The notes: generated by a model from the letters alone, not told the origin. A stretch of DNA of 56,413 nt from Pseudomonadales bacterium (GCA_019090615.1 JAHRVQ010000010.1:1-56413); one strand, 5' to 3'. Counted from the stretch's first letter, positions 1 through 10,118 are shown. A program made the numbers and translations.

Positions 1-549
1 ACCGGCATTATCTGCGTCATTCATATTCCAGATATAACCAGCATTATCTGCGTCACTCATATTCCAGATATAACCGGCATTATCTGCGTCACTCATATTC
101 CAGATATAACCGGCATTATCTGCATCATTCATATTCCAGATATAACCGGCATTATCTGCATCACTCATATTCCAGATATAACCCATACTCAGTGTACTCC
201 CCATATTCCAGATATAACCAGTACTGGATTGACGCTGACCACTACTAACAGGATTCATAACATGGTTTTCAGCATCTGAGCTTATTAATTCACTTTCGTT
301 TTCCGCAGCATCATCCTCCTCACCCGTCGCAGCCATATTCCAGATATAGCCATCTTGTTCGAGTTGCGCCATGTTCCAGATATAGCCGTTACTCTCAAAA
401 TCACTCATATTCCAAATATAACCGTTATTTTCTAATTCGCTCATATTCCAGATATAGCCCATATTCCATATGTAACCCATATTCCAGATATAACCCATAT
501 TCCATATGTAACCATTAGTATAGGTATCACTCATATTCCAGATATAACC
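1..549 (-). repeat. Tandem array encoding at least 14 GYIWNM units (36-bp period at the left end)
   Basis: On the minus strand the sequence encodes GYIWNM at least 14 times. The first units (549 down to about 340) are irregular: some are directly adjacent (18-bp period), others carry linkers such as SELENN, SDFESN and AQLEQD. An acidic spacer follows at about 220-340. From 216 down to 1 there are six nearly identical 36-bp units (GYIWNM plus SDADNA or NDADNA), and the array continues past the window edge. The GYIWNM core is invariant while the linkers vary, which points to selection on the hexapeptide. Confidence 0.95.
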
Positions 550-2613
550 GTCTGTGGATGACAGGTAATAATCACCCTCTGTAGTCAGGTTGGCTGGACC
601 CCCATAATGCTCAACGCCAGCCAGGTCTTTATTCAGGTCAAGGCCCAAATTCACGCAACCACTCGACTCACTATAAACAGCATCCCAGGCATTAATAAGT
701 CCTGCCCCCTGTTGAAACACGCTATAAGCCATTGAACCATCCGCTTTTACGGCAGCTTTCGCCGATGCCATTAATCGACATTTGACATCATCAGGGGTCA
801 GGCTTGAATCCTCCTGTAGCATCAACGCAGCCACGCCACTCGCGACCGCAGAAGCCTGAGAAGTTCCCGACATTAAAAAATAGGAATAGCCATCATGAAA
901 TTCGGGATACTCATCAGCAATAGTGGTATTTAAGCTCATTTGCGCCATGATATGTCCACCAGGCGCCGTGATTTCCGGTTTGACAAAACCTTCCATGGTG
1001 GGACCCGCCGATGAAAAGGTAGCCAGGTAATCATCCTCTAAATCATCAGGGGTATAATGATCTGTCATCGCACCCACTGTCACGACGTAGGGCACATTAC
1101 CAGGCACACCAACTGTCATAGGGTCTGGTCCATGATTACCAGAAGATACAACAACTACAATACCCGCTTGCCAGGCTGCCATCACAGCAAGATTAAGTGG
1201 GTCCTGCCAGTAATGAGACATCGGAGTTGCGCTAAACGAGAGGTTAAGTACACGTATATTATGTTCATCTTTATGCGCTACGACGTAGGCTATAGCCCTA
1301 ATCACATCCATATAACGACCACTACCTTCGGCGCCAAACGCTTTAATAATAATCAAATTGGCATCCGGCGCAATGCCATGATAACTACCCGGCAGATTAC
1401 CCGCCAGGTCCAAAGTTCGCTTTGAACTCGCGACCACACTCGCGATATGTGTGCCATGACCATTTTCATCACTCAGTGGCAGCGTAGTACGGTTCTTTAT
1501 GGCATCATAGTAAGCTGTAATTCGCGCCTCGCCACTGGTATTCTTAGTGATTGCTTTTCTATTCCAGCTACCTGTATCGATAATCGCAACACCAACATTT
1601 TTACCGGTAATTCCCTTAACATGGAGCAGATCCGCGTCTATCAAAGTCGGATAAAAAGTATCTCGGCGACGGCCTTGAACAGGTAGGCTGGCATGATAAC
1701 TATAAGCCAGTGTCAAACCCTGATCGAAAATAGCGGTTATGCTATAAGCTTCCTGATCTTTAGAAGACACCTCACTAAACTCCAATGTTATAACTGCCGC
1801 AGCTTTTCTTGATAGCCTGGCCTTATCGACCGAGATACTAATGCTATTTGACCTTGCGCCTTCAAATACCAGCCGATTACCAATTCTCACCGCAGTTAGC
1901 ACACCATTTTCATTCGGCCAGGTAATGTCCAGTTGTTCGAAACCCAATTTCTTACGGCCAATATTATATAGGCTCCAACTAACAGAATGACCATCAATCG
2001 ATAATTCAGCGCTGCCCTTTGCAGAATACATCAGAGTGGCAGTTTTCACGTGCTGATCCTGGATAATCGAAATAACATTTTTCTGCCCTTTCAATTGCTC
2101 CACCTGCTTATCGTTAAGCCTTACACCAATAGCACGAATCAACGCGAACTCTTCGATGATATCCGCATTAATCGCTTTTAGCTGACGTCTTAATTCTGCG
2201 AGGTCTGCGCCAACAACAATATACTCTATGGTGGTCATAGTAATCCCACTATCACCTGAAGATGCGATCACATGATAAGCACTCTGGCCAGACTTTGGTT
2301 TATCCCATAAAAGCTCATCGATAATTTCATTGGCCATTGCATCGCTATTTTCTTCAGCTGCTGCGACTAAATTATCCGCACCAGAATGCACACTTTTGCT
2401 TTCGCCTTGCTCAGCATGCCTATTGGTTTCCTCCCATAGATAAGACGCCAGGGTCGGCGTTTTAATAGTATTGGTAGAACCGTCACGCTGCGCTATGTAA
2501 TTTTCGACCGCCATTACACGGCTATTCGACGAGGCATTCTGCCCTGGTCCCGCCATAGTCGCTGTCGCCCAAAGGCAACAGACTACAAATACGAGTCGTT
2601 TATCACTGGTCAT
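1..2613 (-). CDS. Secreted S8 (subtilisin-like) serine protease with C-terminal GYIWNM repeats, 3' end missing
   Basis: An open frame of 871 codons starts at ATG 2613, with AGGAG seven bases upstream, and runs off the left edge without a stop, so the C-terminus is missing. Residues 1-21 look like a signal peptide (hydrophobic core, then ATMA). Around residues 150-220 is an inhibitor/propeptide-like segment, followed by a beta-rich insert. The S8 catalytic domain spans about 335-640: Asp346 in AIIDTGSW, His386 in NGHGTHIAS, oxyanion Asn493 in SSGNHGP and Ser585 in MSGTSQAS. All catalytic residues are present, so it should be an active exported endopeptidase. From residue 689 to the end the chain is an array of GYIWNM units separated by acidic/Asn-rich linkers. 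Export by the type II system encoded at 44000-52149 is plausible but only inferred. The repeat's role is unknown to me. Confidence 0.9.
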   Translation of the reverse strand, partial: MTSDKRLVFVVCCLWATATMAGPGQNASSNSRVMAVENYIAQRDGSTNTIKTPTLASYLWEETNRHAEQGESKSVHSGADNLVAAAEENSDAMANEIIDELLWDKPKSGQSAYHVIASSGDSGITMTTIEYIVVGADLAELRRQLKAINADIIEEFALIRAIGVRLNDKQVEQLKGQKNVISIIQDQHVKTATLMYSAKGSAELSIDGHSVSWSLYNIGRKKLGFEQLDITWPNENGVLTAVRIGNRLVFEGARSNSISISVDKARLSRKAAAVITLEFSEVSSKDQEAYSITAIFDQGLTLAYSYHASLPVQGRRRDTFYPTLIDADLLHVKGITGKNVGVAIIDTGSWNRKAITKNTSGEARITAYYDAIKNRTTLPLSDENGHGTHIASVVASSKRTLDLAGNLPGSYHGIAPDANLIIIKAFGAEGSGRYMDVIRAIAYVVAHKDEHNIRVLNLSFSATPMSHYWQDPLNLAVMAAWQAGIVVVVSSGNHGPDPMTVGVPGNVPYVVTVGAMTDHYTPDDLEDDYLATFSSAGPTMEGFVKPEITAPGGHIMAQMSLNTTIADEYPEFHDGYSYFLMSGTSQASAVASGVAALMLQEDSSLTPDDVKCRLMASAKAAVKADGSMAYSVFQQGAGLINAWDAVYSESSGCVNLGLDLNKDLAGVEHYGGPANLTTEGDYYLSSTDGYIWNMSDTYTNGYIWNMGYIWNMGYIWNMGYIWNMSELENNGYIWNMSDFESNGYIWNMAQLEQDGYIWNMAATGEEDDAAENESELISSDAENHVMNPVSSGQRQSSTGYIWNMGSTLSMGYIWNMSDADNAGYIWNMNDADNAGYIWNMSDADNAGYIWNMSDADNAGYIWNMNDADNAG

Positions 2614-3133
2614 AGTTCACTCCTGGTTTTTCTTTATGATCCGGCATTCCACCAACATGAACCTTATTGGCCGCATCCAAATTGAGCCAGCCTATAAATT
2701 TGCATATTTACCAATGAAGGCTACACTCATCTTTCGGTAGTTAAAGATTGCACGCCATGCACGCCAGCCAGACGCATGTTTTTAAGGCTGCAATCTTCTA
2801 CAGAAACAATGCATATAAAACAATCCAACAGTTAGTCTCTTTGATATTAAAAATGGTTGAATACCGGTACTTTTATTCGCTCCATATCTGCGTAAATAAT
2901 CTGCGTAAATAATCTGCGTGAAAAATCTGCCTAATAAGGCCGAAACCCCAATGGAGCGGTATATTATTAGAAGCATAATTTATACCAATATAAGCCAATG
3001 CTGAAAAAAGCCTGTTCCATTGCCTTTATTGGAATGTTGGGCGGGGTATTAAAAATAAACGAAATATCTGACGAAAAATAGCTGCGTCTAGCGCCATATA
3101 TTTTCGCCAAATATTTCCGTGAAGTGAAAATTA
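2614..3133. other. Intergenic region, 520 bp, upstream of the S8 protease
   Basis: No supported gene. It lies between the protease start and the 3' end of the response regulator, both on the minus strand, so it should contain the protease promoter; I could not place one convincingly. It contains two short tandem duplications: a 9-bp unit (CACGCCATG-like) near 2750-2766 and a 13-bp unit at 2888-2926. Confidence 0.5.
2888..2931. repeat. 13-bp tandem repeat, three copies
   Basis: CTGCGTAAATAAT occurs at 2888-2900 and 2901-2913, with a diverged third copy at 2914-2926 and a partial fourth. It is noncoding. It belongs to the family of short tandem duplications spread through this window. Confidence 0.9.
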
Positions 3134-6040
3134 CTACGAAGCAGAGGTCAGCCGCCGGTAGGTTGGCAACGAAACCCCCATCAAACTAGCAGCATCTTTT
3201 TTACTAAGCTGACGGGACTCCAACTCTTTGACGAGAACCATTGATACTAGTTCAAAGACAGTTTGTCGACGTTGTTGCGACAAGCTGATAACTTCATCCA
3301 TCACAAAATGTACGGCCCCCCAGTCAGTAGGACGAGGTGGTGTATCGGCCCCGTGTATTTCACGCATTCGTGCGACTTTTCTTCGCAAAGTAGACTCCGG
3401 TATACCCAGGGTCTGTGCTGCGCGGTTAAGTATTTCCGAATTAAGCGCCAGGCTTTTTAATATTAAATCTTCTTCCAACCATTGACCGAGTGGCACAAGG
3501 TCATTTTTATTCTGACTAAAACCATCCGCCAAACAGGAATCAACTAACTGTTTTATCCAGAGTTCAACCGAATTTTCCTGCTGACCTTGAGTATCATTGT
3601 TAAGCGCTTGGGTTTCTATTTCGCCTCGGGGAAATAGACCGAGGTGAATGGTACTCAAACGCGAATCGCGGCAAAGTATCACGCCGCGATTAATAACATT
3701 AATCAGCTCTCTGATATTCCCAGGCCAGTCATATTCCAACAACGCCTGTTCCGCATCAGAGGTAAAGCCAAATATATTTTTATTATAACCGTCTGAATAA
3801 ATGCCCAGATAATGATTGGCTATCAACATTATGTCATCTACTCGATCTCGCAAAGGCGGAGAATCAATGGTAAAAACATTAAGCCGATAATAAAGATCCT
3901 GCCTGAATCCACCACTATCTACCAGCGCCTTGAGGTTTCGATGCGTGGCAGCGATAATCCTTGTATCAATAGTTTCATATCGAGTACTGCCGACCCGTGC
4001 GATTTCCCGATTTTGCACATAGCGTAGCAATTTCACCTGCACCTCTAACGACAGTTCGCCAATTTCATCTAGTAATATAGTTCCGCCATCAGCCTCTTTC
4101 AGACGACCTGTAGAACGTTTATCTGCTCCCGTAAAGGCACCCTTTTCGTGACCGAATAATTCACTTTCTATTAAACTGCTCACCACCGCACCACAATCTA
4201 CAATAATGAAAGGCTTACCCCTGCGGTCACTAACATCATGAATCGTTCGCGCCAACAATTCTTTGCCTGTACCCGATTCTCCGGTTATTAAAACTGTTGC
4301 ATCTGTTGGGGCTACCAGCTCAATACTTTCATAGATGCGCCGCATACTGGCGGCACGATAAATTAACGCCCCTTGCTCTACAGTCTGGTGAATATCTGTC
4401 GACGGCTGATCAAAACGTGCTATCCCTGTAGCAAAATAAGCCACCAGACTCATTAGAAATTCCAGATCACTCTGACTAAGCTCAACACCGGCTTGAACAT
4501 AGAGCACTTTTTCTGTACTCAATTTAAACAAATATATTTTTTCCACCTGGACATAATCAGAATCGGATTGCAGTAGATCACGGGTTTTAGCAAAGTGAAT
4601 TTCGGAATAGTCTAAATCCTGCATACCATTAAAATTAGACCGGCCATTAATTGACCCCGATATCGGGGCAAATGCCGCATTTCGATTAGCAAGCACAGCA
4701 ACTTTTTCAAAATTAAATGATAAACGTAGATGACCACAGACTTTCTGACTAACCTCTTTAAGCTCTGAGGCCTTCGCAACAACATTGAGCACATTCCATA
4801 GCAACACCAGATTATGATATTCACGTTGTTTTTCTATATCGGTACTAACCGCCAGCGGTTTATTTTCCAACGCATCACTCCAAAGTATCACTTTGCCACC
4901 ACCAGAGTCGCGTGCAACATTTAACGCCCAACTGGCTCGCCTGAACAATTCGAACGGCTCCTGGTCACCTGCAATGCTATACGACAGGCCAATACAAAAA
5001 TCCTGATTGGCCTGGCTGAACTGAGTCTGCAGACCACGCATAACAGAATCAGCTATTTGTCGACCCTCTGCCAGCGCAGTATAAGGCATACTAACGGACA
5101 CCTGCGAACCGGCATAAACGCTAACTAGATCAGTTGAGCGTAATAATTGCTTAAGCAAGACAAGTAACTCATCCATAACCAACGCGTCACCCTCAACCTT
5201 TGGCGCAACAAGTAACTGGCACATCACTGATTCAGCAGACTGAACGGCCTCGGTGCCATTCTCCTCATTTAGCTCAGCGGGTAATGTCAGGGTTTCAATC
5301 GGATCGCTGATTTCAGTGAGTTGACGTAAAATCAAAACACCGCCACGCTTCATTGGACCGACAATACCATCGACTAATTTGGGGTTATTAAGAGCTGAAT
5401 TTACAATAAAAGGCGCAAGCTTAACGACATCATTGCCACCTAGCGCCGCCTGAAATTTATTTTGAATGGAACTGCCGGTAATCGAAAACACATCCATCCA
5501 GGAACTGTTCAGGGCATCCTGGCGAGTGGTATTCAGTATCCTTTCAGCATCATCGTTTAAATCACTAATAACACCTGACTGATCCACAAAGACAATGGCA
5601 CTACCGATACCTGTCAGGGCCATTTGTAGCAGCTTTTGTGTTTGCCTCAATTCATTCTCAATACCAAACTTGTACATCGCCATATCAATGGCAATCTGCA
5701 GCTCACGATTTTCAACTGGCTTAATGATATAACCGTAAGGAGTCACTTCTTTAGCGCGAGATACAGTATCTTCATCCGAATAAGCCGTTAGAAAAACCAC
5801 GGGGACATCACGCTCTGATCTTATTTTTTGCGCCAACTCAATGCCATCTTCACCGTCTTTCAGGTGAATATCTGAGAGCAACAAATCAGGATTAGTGTCG
5901 CGCGCTAGCTCAATGGCTTCTTTGCCATAGGCAATACCCACCACCTCACAACCCATATTTGTAAGTCGGCTTTTTAGCTCACGCGCAACAAGCGCTTCAT
6001 CTTCTATGATGAGGATTTTTGGGTTTTTCTCTTCTGACAT
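3134..6040 (-). CDS. Sigma-54-type response regulator: REC-PAS-degenerate GGDEF-GAF-AAA+-HTH
   Basis: 968 residues, unusually long for an NtrC-family activator. REC domain 1-125 has acidic residues IEDE and phospho-acceptor Asp in LLLSDIHL. A PAS-like segment covers about 130-250. Residues about 275-400 resemble a GGDEF domain with a destroyed active site (AGSQVS where GGDEF belongs, then ALNVARDSGGGKV). A GAF-like segment covers about 410-560. The AAA+ sigma-54 interaction domain (about 560-800) has Walker A GESGTGKE near 588, the GAFTGA loop near 636 and Walker B GTILLDEIGEL near 657. Two helix-turn-helix segments follow: a Fis-like one near 880 (NRAAQTLGIPESTLRRK) and another in the last 25 residues. 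It is expected to activate sigma-54 promoters by ATP hydrolysis. Its targets and sensor kinase are not visible. It lies downstream of glcB in the same orientation, 163 bp away. Confidence 0.88.
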   Translation of the reverse strand: MSEEKNPKILIIEDEALVARELKSRLTNMGCEVVGIAYGKEAIELARDTNPDLLLSDIHLKDGEDGIELAQKIRSERDVPVVFLTAYSDEDTVSRAKEVTPYGYIIKPVENRELQIAIDMAMYKFGIENELRQTQKLLQMALTGIGSAIVFVDQSGVISDLNDDAERILNTTRQDALNSSWMDVFSITGSSIQNKFQAALGGNDVVKLAPFIVNSALNNPKLVDGIVGPMKRGGVLILRQLTEISDPIETLTLPAELNEENGTEAVQSAESVMCQLLVAPKVEGDALVMDELLVLLKQLLRSTDLVSVYAGSQVSVSMPYTALAEGRQIADSVMRGLQTQFSQANQDFCIGLSYSIAGDQEPFELFRRASWALNVARDSGGGKVILWSDALENKPLAVSTDIEKQREYHNLVLLWNVLNVVAKASELKEVSQKVCGHLRLSFNFEKVAVLANRNAAFAPISGSINGRSNFNGMQDLDYSEIHFAKTRDLLQSDSDYVQVEKIYLFKLSTEKVLYVQAGVELSQSDLEFLMSLVAYFATGIARFDQPSTDIHQTVEQGALIYRAASMRRIYESIELVAPTDATVLITGESGTGKELLARTIHDVSDRRGKPFIIVDCGAVVSSLIESELFGHEKGAFTGADKRSTGRLKEADGGTILLDEIGELSLEVQVKLLRYVQNREIARVGSTRYETIDTRIIAATHRNLKALVDSGGFRQDLYYRLNVFTIDSPPLRDRVDDIMLIANHYLGIYSDGYNKNIFGFTSDAEQALLEYDWPGNIRELINVINRGVILCRDSRLSTIHLGLFPRGEIETQALNNDTQGQQENSVELWIKQLVDSCLADGFSQNKNDLVPLGQWLEEDLILKSLALNSEILNRAAQTLGIPESTLRRKVARMREIHGADTPPRPTDWGAVHFVMDEVISLSQQRRQTVFELVSMVLVKELESRQLSKKDAASLMGVSLPTYRRLTSAS

Positions 6041-6125
6041 CGCCGGATACTGAAGATTTAAACTGTATATTTAGTAACCTAACAGAACTCCGTTTAACAT
6101 TAAAGAACAGCGAAATATTTATTCT

Positions 6126-6153
6126 CTATTGCCAACTATCTATTACCAACTAT
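6126..6153. repeat. 14-bp tandem duplication
   Basis: CTATTGCCAACTAT is followed directly by CTATTACCAACTAT, one base different. It lies in the 163-bp gap between glcB and the response regulator. Confidence 0.85.
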
Positions 6154-6203
6154 CAACCAGGTTAATTGAATCCTATGGCAATTTTCCCCAATGCCTAAAC
6201 AAG

Positions 6204-8381
6204 CTATTCTCCATAACGTTGCTTGGCCTCTTTACGCCGAGCATGCAATACAGGTTCAGTATAGCCGTTAGGTTGATCCACACCTTTAAAAATCAGGTCG
6301 CAGGCAGCCTGAAATGCCACGCTTTGGTCAAAATCTGGCGCCATTGTCCGGTACTTACCATCAGTAATATTTTGTTGATCAACAATGGCTGCCATGCGCT
6401 GCAAGGTTTCCATGACCTGCTGGTCGGTACAAACGCCATGCTGCAACCAGTTAGCAATATGTTGACTTGATATTCTTAAAGTAGCTCTGTCTTCCATTAA
6501 TCCTACATCATTGATATCGGGTACGGTTGAACAACCAATTCCCTGATCGATCCAGCGCACCACATAGCCTAAAATACCCTGCGCATTATTATCCAGCTCC
6601 TGCTGGATGTCCGCTGCGGAAAGATTAATACCCCCTAAAGCAGGTATCGTTAACAGGTCATCGAGGCGAGCCTTGACCCGTGTTTTTAACTCCTCCTGAC
6701 GACTGGCTACCGACACCTGATGATAATGCATTGCGTGTAATGTCGCGGCAGTGGGCGACGGCACCCAGGCGGTATTAGCACCCGCTTCTGGATGGCCAAT
6801 TTTGGCCGCCATCATTTGCTGCATTTCATCTGGCATAGCCCACATACCTTTACCAATCTGCGCTTTACCTTTAAGCCCTGCAGCAAGCCCCACATCAACA
6901 TTCCAGTCCTCATAAGCCAGCATCCAGGTTTCCTGCCTCATCAGCGTTTTACGGACCATCGCGCCGGCCTGCATGCTGGTATGGATTTCGTCGCCGGTTC
7001 GGTCAAGAAACCCAGTATTAATAAAAATAACTCGCTCTTTAGCGACCCTAATACACTCCTTGAGATTAAGCGTCGTTCGCCTTTCTTCATCCATAATCCC
7101 GATTTTCAAGGTATTCAGTGGCAAACCAAGCGCAGCTTCAATACGTGCAAATAAGTCCACGGCAAATTGCACTTCTTCCGGCCCATGCATTTTTGGCTTA
7201 ACGATATACACGCTGCCTTGACGAGAATTACGGATAGGACCGTTACTGTTAAGATCATGCATCGCACATAAACTTGTTATCATGCCGTCAAGTATGCCTT
7301 CAGGTATTTCCTCACCTTTATACAACACAGCGTCCGTAGTCATTAAATGTCCGACATTTCTTACCAGCAATAAGCTTCGCCCATGCAGACATAACTCGGA
7401 ACCATCAGGTTTTTTATATAACCGGTCAGGGTTTAACGCCCGTCGAACAACAGCACCACCCTTCTCGAACTCTTCAACAAGGTCGCCTTTCATCAGTCCT
7501 AGCCAATTGGCATAGACTACTGCCTTGTCCTGCGCATCCACAGCCGACACCGAATCTTCGCAATCCTGAATCGTTGAAACTGCCGATTCAAGCAAGATAT
7601 CATCAACGCCTGCTAGCTCATCTTTCCCGTTTGGCCCCTGACGATCGACCTGAATTTCAATATGCAAACCATTGTTGCATAACAACACCGCGCTCGGCGC
7701 CGCTGTTTCACCGTTATAACCAACGAATTGTTCAGGTTTTAGTAAACCAGTAGAACTGCCATCCTCAAGTGTTAAAACCAGTTGGCCGGCTTTGACCGCA
7801 TACAGAACAACATCTTGATGTGACTGATTTGCCAACGGGGCATAGCTATTAAGAAAACCCGCCCCATATTGAATAACTTTTGCGCCCCTTACAGGATTAT
7901 GCTGGCCACCGCCTCGGTGCGCACCATTGGCCTCATCAATTACATCGGTGCCATAAAGCGAATTATATAAACTACCCCAACGCGCATTGGCAGCATTAAG
8001 CGCAAATCGTGCATTCATCACAGGCACCACAAGCTGCGGTCCTGCCATAGTGGCTATTTCTTCATCAACGTTTTCAGTTTCAATATCAAAATCGTCACCT
8101 TCAGCCTGCAAATAATTAATCTCCCGTAAGAACGCTTCATAAGCGCGAGGGTCATGTTTTTGCGTCTTTCTTTGCTGGTGCCAAACATCCAGTTTGGCCT
8201 GAATTTCATCCCGTTTTTTTAGCAAGGTCCGATTTATCGGCACCATATCATGTAAAATTTCTTCAAATTGCGCCCAGAAACCGGCCGTTTCAATACCCGT
8301 ACCCGGCATAATATTCTTGACTATAAGATCGTAAAGTACCTTCTCGATCTGGAGTCCGCCTATTGAAATTTTTTCTGTCAT
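6204..8381 (-). CDS. glcB: Malate synthase G
   Basis: 725 residues, the usual length for the monomeric G isoform. The enzyme condenses glyoxylate with acetyl-CoA to give malate, in the glyoxylate shunt and glycolate use, in the cytoplasm. Recognisable features are the N-terminal domain ending in the [25 protein letters not shown] region, the TIM-barrel segment [13 protein letters not shown], the Mg-binding region with [18 protein letters not shown], and the conserved [14 protein letters not shown]. Start ATG 8381. No isocitrate lyase or glycolate oxidase gene is adjacent. The gene is divergent from cytochrome b561 across about 208 bp and precedes the sigma-54-type regulator on the same strand, which raises the possibility that the regulator responds to the same metabolic state (inference). 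Confidence 0.97.
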   Translation of the reverse strand: MTEKISIGGLQIEKVLYDLIVKNIMPGTGIETAGFWAQFEEILHDMVPINRTLLKKRDEIQAKLDVWHQQRKTQKHDPRAYEAFLREINYLQAEGDDFDIETENVDEEIATMAGPQLVVPVMNARFALNAANARWGSLYNSLYGTDVIDEANGAHRGGGQHNPVRGAKVIQYGAGFLNSYAPLANQSHQDVVLYAVKAGQLVLTLEDGSSTGLLKPEQFVGYNGETAAPSAVLLCNNGLHIEIQVDRQGPNGKDELAGVDDILLESAVSTIQDCEDSVSAVDAQDKAVVYANWLGLMKGDLVEEFEKGGAVVRRALNPDRLYKKPDGSELCLHGRSLLLVRNVGHLMTTDAVLYKGEEIPEGILDGMITSLCAMHDLNSNGPIRNSRQGSVYIVKPKMHGPEEVQFAVDLFARIEAALGLPLNTLKIGIMDEERRTTLNLKECIRVAKERVIFINTGFLDRTGDEIHTSMQAGAMVRKTLMRQETWMLAYEDWNVDVGLAAGLKGKAQIGKGMWAMPDEMQQMMAAKIGHPEAGANTAWVPSPTAATLHAMHYHQVSVASRQEELKTRVKARLDDLLTIPALGGINLSAADIQQELDNNAQGILGYVVRWIDQGIGCSTVPDINDVGLMEDRATLRISSQHIANWLQHGVCTDQQVMETLQRMAAIVDQQNITDGKYRTMAPDFDQSVAFQAACDLIFKGVDQPNGYTEPVLHARRKEAKQRYGE

Positions 8382-8589
8382 TTGATTAGTCTCTGCCTAT
8401 CCAGTTATTTAACTACGAACCTTTTGAAGATGCGCAATGCTACGCGATATTGTTACTTTGTTCATGTATTTCAAGGGCCATTGTTGCCCTTTTTGACAGC
8501 AGGCCGATCTTTATATTCAATAACGGCAATTGAGCCAAATATTGGCCGCCAATCAAACCTACAAACCACCACACAGCGGGAACTTTGCT

Positions 8590-9168
8590 ATGCAAAACCA
8601 TCATTTAGCAAACCAGCCTTTAAATGTAAAGAGTACAGATACCTATGATATATGGAGCAAGTTATTCCATTGGATAAGCGGAACCTTGATATTGCTGCTG
8701 TTGTCGCTCGGTTTTTATATGACAGGACTCGACTACTACGACAAAAATTACAACCTTGCTTATACCAGCCATAAGTACCTTGGGTTATTGGCATTGTTGT
8801 TCGGCCTGGCACAACTGTGCTGGTTGTTTATTCGAAAGACACGAACAGCAGAGAGGTTCGTCCCTGGCCTTCCAAAATGGCAACTAGTCGCTGCCCAAAT
8901 AATGCACATAGGCCTTTTAATAATGATCCTGCTGATACCCGTCAGCGGTTATATGATCATCACTTCGAACAGCCAGGAATTCTTCATTTTTGATTTATTC
9001 CCTCTACCGGCAGTACTACCAGAAAACCTGGTGAGTGACTCAATGGTAGTCTGCTTACACTTTTCTCTGGCCTATACCACCGCATGCCTTGCGCTATTAC
9101 ACCTTTTCGCTGCCCTGAAGCACCACTTTATAGACAAAGATGATACCCTGCGCCGGATACTTTTTTAA
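8590..9168 (+). CDS. Cytochrome b561 family protein
   Basis: 192 residues from ATG 8590; a TTG 60 bases upstream would add 20 residues with no family similarity, so the ATG is preferred. Four membrane helices are visible: about ISGTLILLLLSLGFYMTGL, KYLGLLALLFGLAQLCWLFI, MHIGLLIMILLIPVSGYMII and VVCLHFSLAYTTACLALLHL. Candidate haem-ligand histidines are in KLFHWIS, YTSHKYLG, QIMHIGL and ALLHLFAALKHH. It is a diheme inner-membrane cytochrome thought to move electrons between quinol and periplasmic partners. A YceI-family gene follows 103 bp downstream, the same pairing as E. coli yceJ-yceI, which supports the assignment. Confidence 0.92.
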   Translation: MQNHHLANQPLNVKSTDTYDIWSKLFHWISGTLILLLLSLGFYMTGLDYYDKNYNLAYTSHKYLGLLALLFGLAQLCWLFIRKTRTAERFVPGLPKWQLVAAQIMHIGLLIMILLIPVSGYMIITSNSQEFFIFDLFPLPAVLPENLVSDSMVVCLHFSLAYTTACLALLHLFAALKHHFIDKDDTLRRILF

Positions 9169-9210
9169 TTGGACGCGTTCTATCTCGCATTCCCGTTCTA
9201 GCAGACTAGT

Positions 9211-9233
9211 GTGTCAGACGGATTGTGTCAGAC
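9211..9233. repeat. Short direct repeat, 14-bp spacing
   Basis: GTGTCAGAC occurs at 9211-9219 and 9225-9233, between cytochrome b561 and yceI. Confidence 0.7.
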
Positions 9234-9271
9234 TGGTTGTCACTAGCAATTACATGAAAAAAGGATAAGCC

Positions 9272-9943
9272 ATGTTTACCAGAACACCTAAAGCACATGT
9301 TGCAAAAGAAAATTTGGTGGCCAACAGGCCATTCTCCAAAGCCAGGAAAATACCAATCCATAGAAAACATATTAAGTTAAAACAAGCTGCCAAAAGTCTA
9401 TTTCTGGTTATTCTGACGATAATTACAACTAACATACAGGCGGCGCAGTATAAGTTGGACCCAACCCATTCTTTTATAAACTTTAAAATTTCTCACCTCG
9501 GCTATAGCTGGCTAATTGGACGTTTTAATCAACTAGACGGTGAATTCACCTACGACCCTAAAGCACTCCAGACAACCCAAATTAAAATATCCATCGACAC
9601 CAACAGCCTGGATTCAAATCATACTGAGCGAAACAGCCATATAAAAGGCGAAAAATATCTGGATGTCGCAACATACCCGCAGGCGATATTCCACAGTACC
9701 GGTTTTGCGGGTGACGCCAGCGGCGGAATTTTATCTGGCGAGTTAGAATTACACGGCGTCAAACAACAAATTTCTTTTCCGATAAAGAAAATTGGCGCAG
9801 GACCCGACCCCTGGGGTGGTCATCGCGCCGGCTTTGAAGGCTCTGTGACCATCAAAAGGACAGATTTTGGTATGAAATCAAACCTTGGCCCCCTTGCCAA
9901 CAAGGTTTATCTTGAGCTGTTCATAGAGGGCATTAGGCTATAA
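9272..9943 (+). CDS. YceI-family periplasmic lipid-binding protein
   Basis: 223 residues; start ATG 9272 has AAGGA seven bases upstream. The first 40 residues are an unusual basic extension, followed by a hydrophobic segment (SLFLVILTIITTNIQA) and a probable signal-peptidase site after IQAA, giving a mature protein of about 180 residues. The YceI lipocalin-like beta barrel follows, with the typical start QYKLDPTHSFINFKISHLG and the conserved GVKQQISFP and WGGHRAGF segments. Family members bind isoprenoid lipids such as polyprenols in the periplasm. It is likely cotranscribed with cytochrome b561. The long n-region is odd for a Sec signal and may reflect an internal start in reality. Confidence 0.92.
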   Translation: MFTRTPKAHVAKENLVANRPFSKARKIPIHRKHIKLKQAAKSLFLVILTIITTNIQAAQYKLDPTHSFINFKISHLGYSWLIGRFNQLDGEFTYDPKALQTTQIKISIDTNSLDSNHTERNSHIKGEKYLDVATYPQAIFHSTGFAGDASGGILSGELELHGVKQQISFPIKKIGAGPDPWGGHRAGFEGSVTIKRTDFGMKSNLGPLANKVYLELFIEGIRL

Positions 9944-10015
9944 TCAAGGCAACAGAAAACAGGCGCAACTTTTCTAGCCTCCGCAAATAACCTCACTCCT
10001 CACTATGCACTATGC

Positions 10016-10049
10016 ACTGTTACTATCATGATGCGCTGATAGTAACAGT
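10016..10049. promoter_or_regulatory. Perfect 13-bp inverted repeat (hairpin or operator)
   Basis: ACTGTTACTATCA (10016-10028) and its exact reverse complement TGATAGTAACAGT (10037-10049) flank an 8-base loop. It lies between yceI and the MFS gene, 70 bp before the latter's start. There is no T-run after it, so it is not a classical intrinsic terminator for yceI. It could be a binding site for a dimeric regulator of the transporter or an RNA hairpin. Confidence 0.75.
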
Positions 10050-10118
10050 TGAAAACAGTAAGTAGCAGACAGTACGCAGACTGGATTCAAAAACGAGCGC
10101 ATGCACTATTCTTAATAC

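Noticed and set aside
1-216. 36-bp repeats that look like a CRISPR array
   Set aside because: The units are directly adjacent with no spacers and read in frame as GYIWNM peptides inside a protease gene.
2740-2770. Sigma-54 (-24/-12) promoter upstream of the S8 protease
   Set aside because: TGGC and TGCA elements are present on the minus strand but with the wrong spacing; they arise from a 9-bp tandem duplication.
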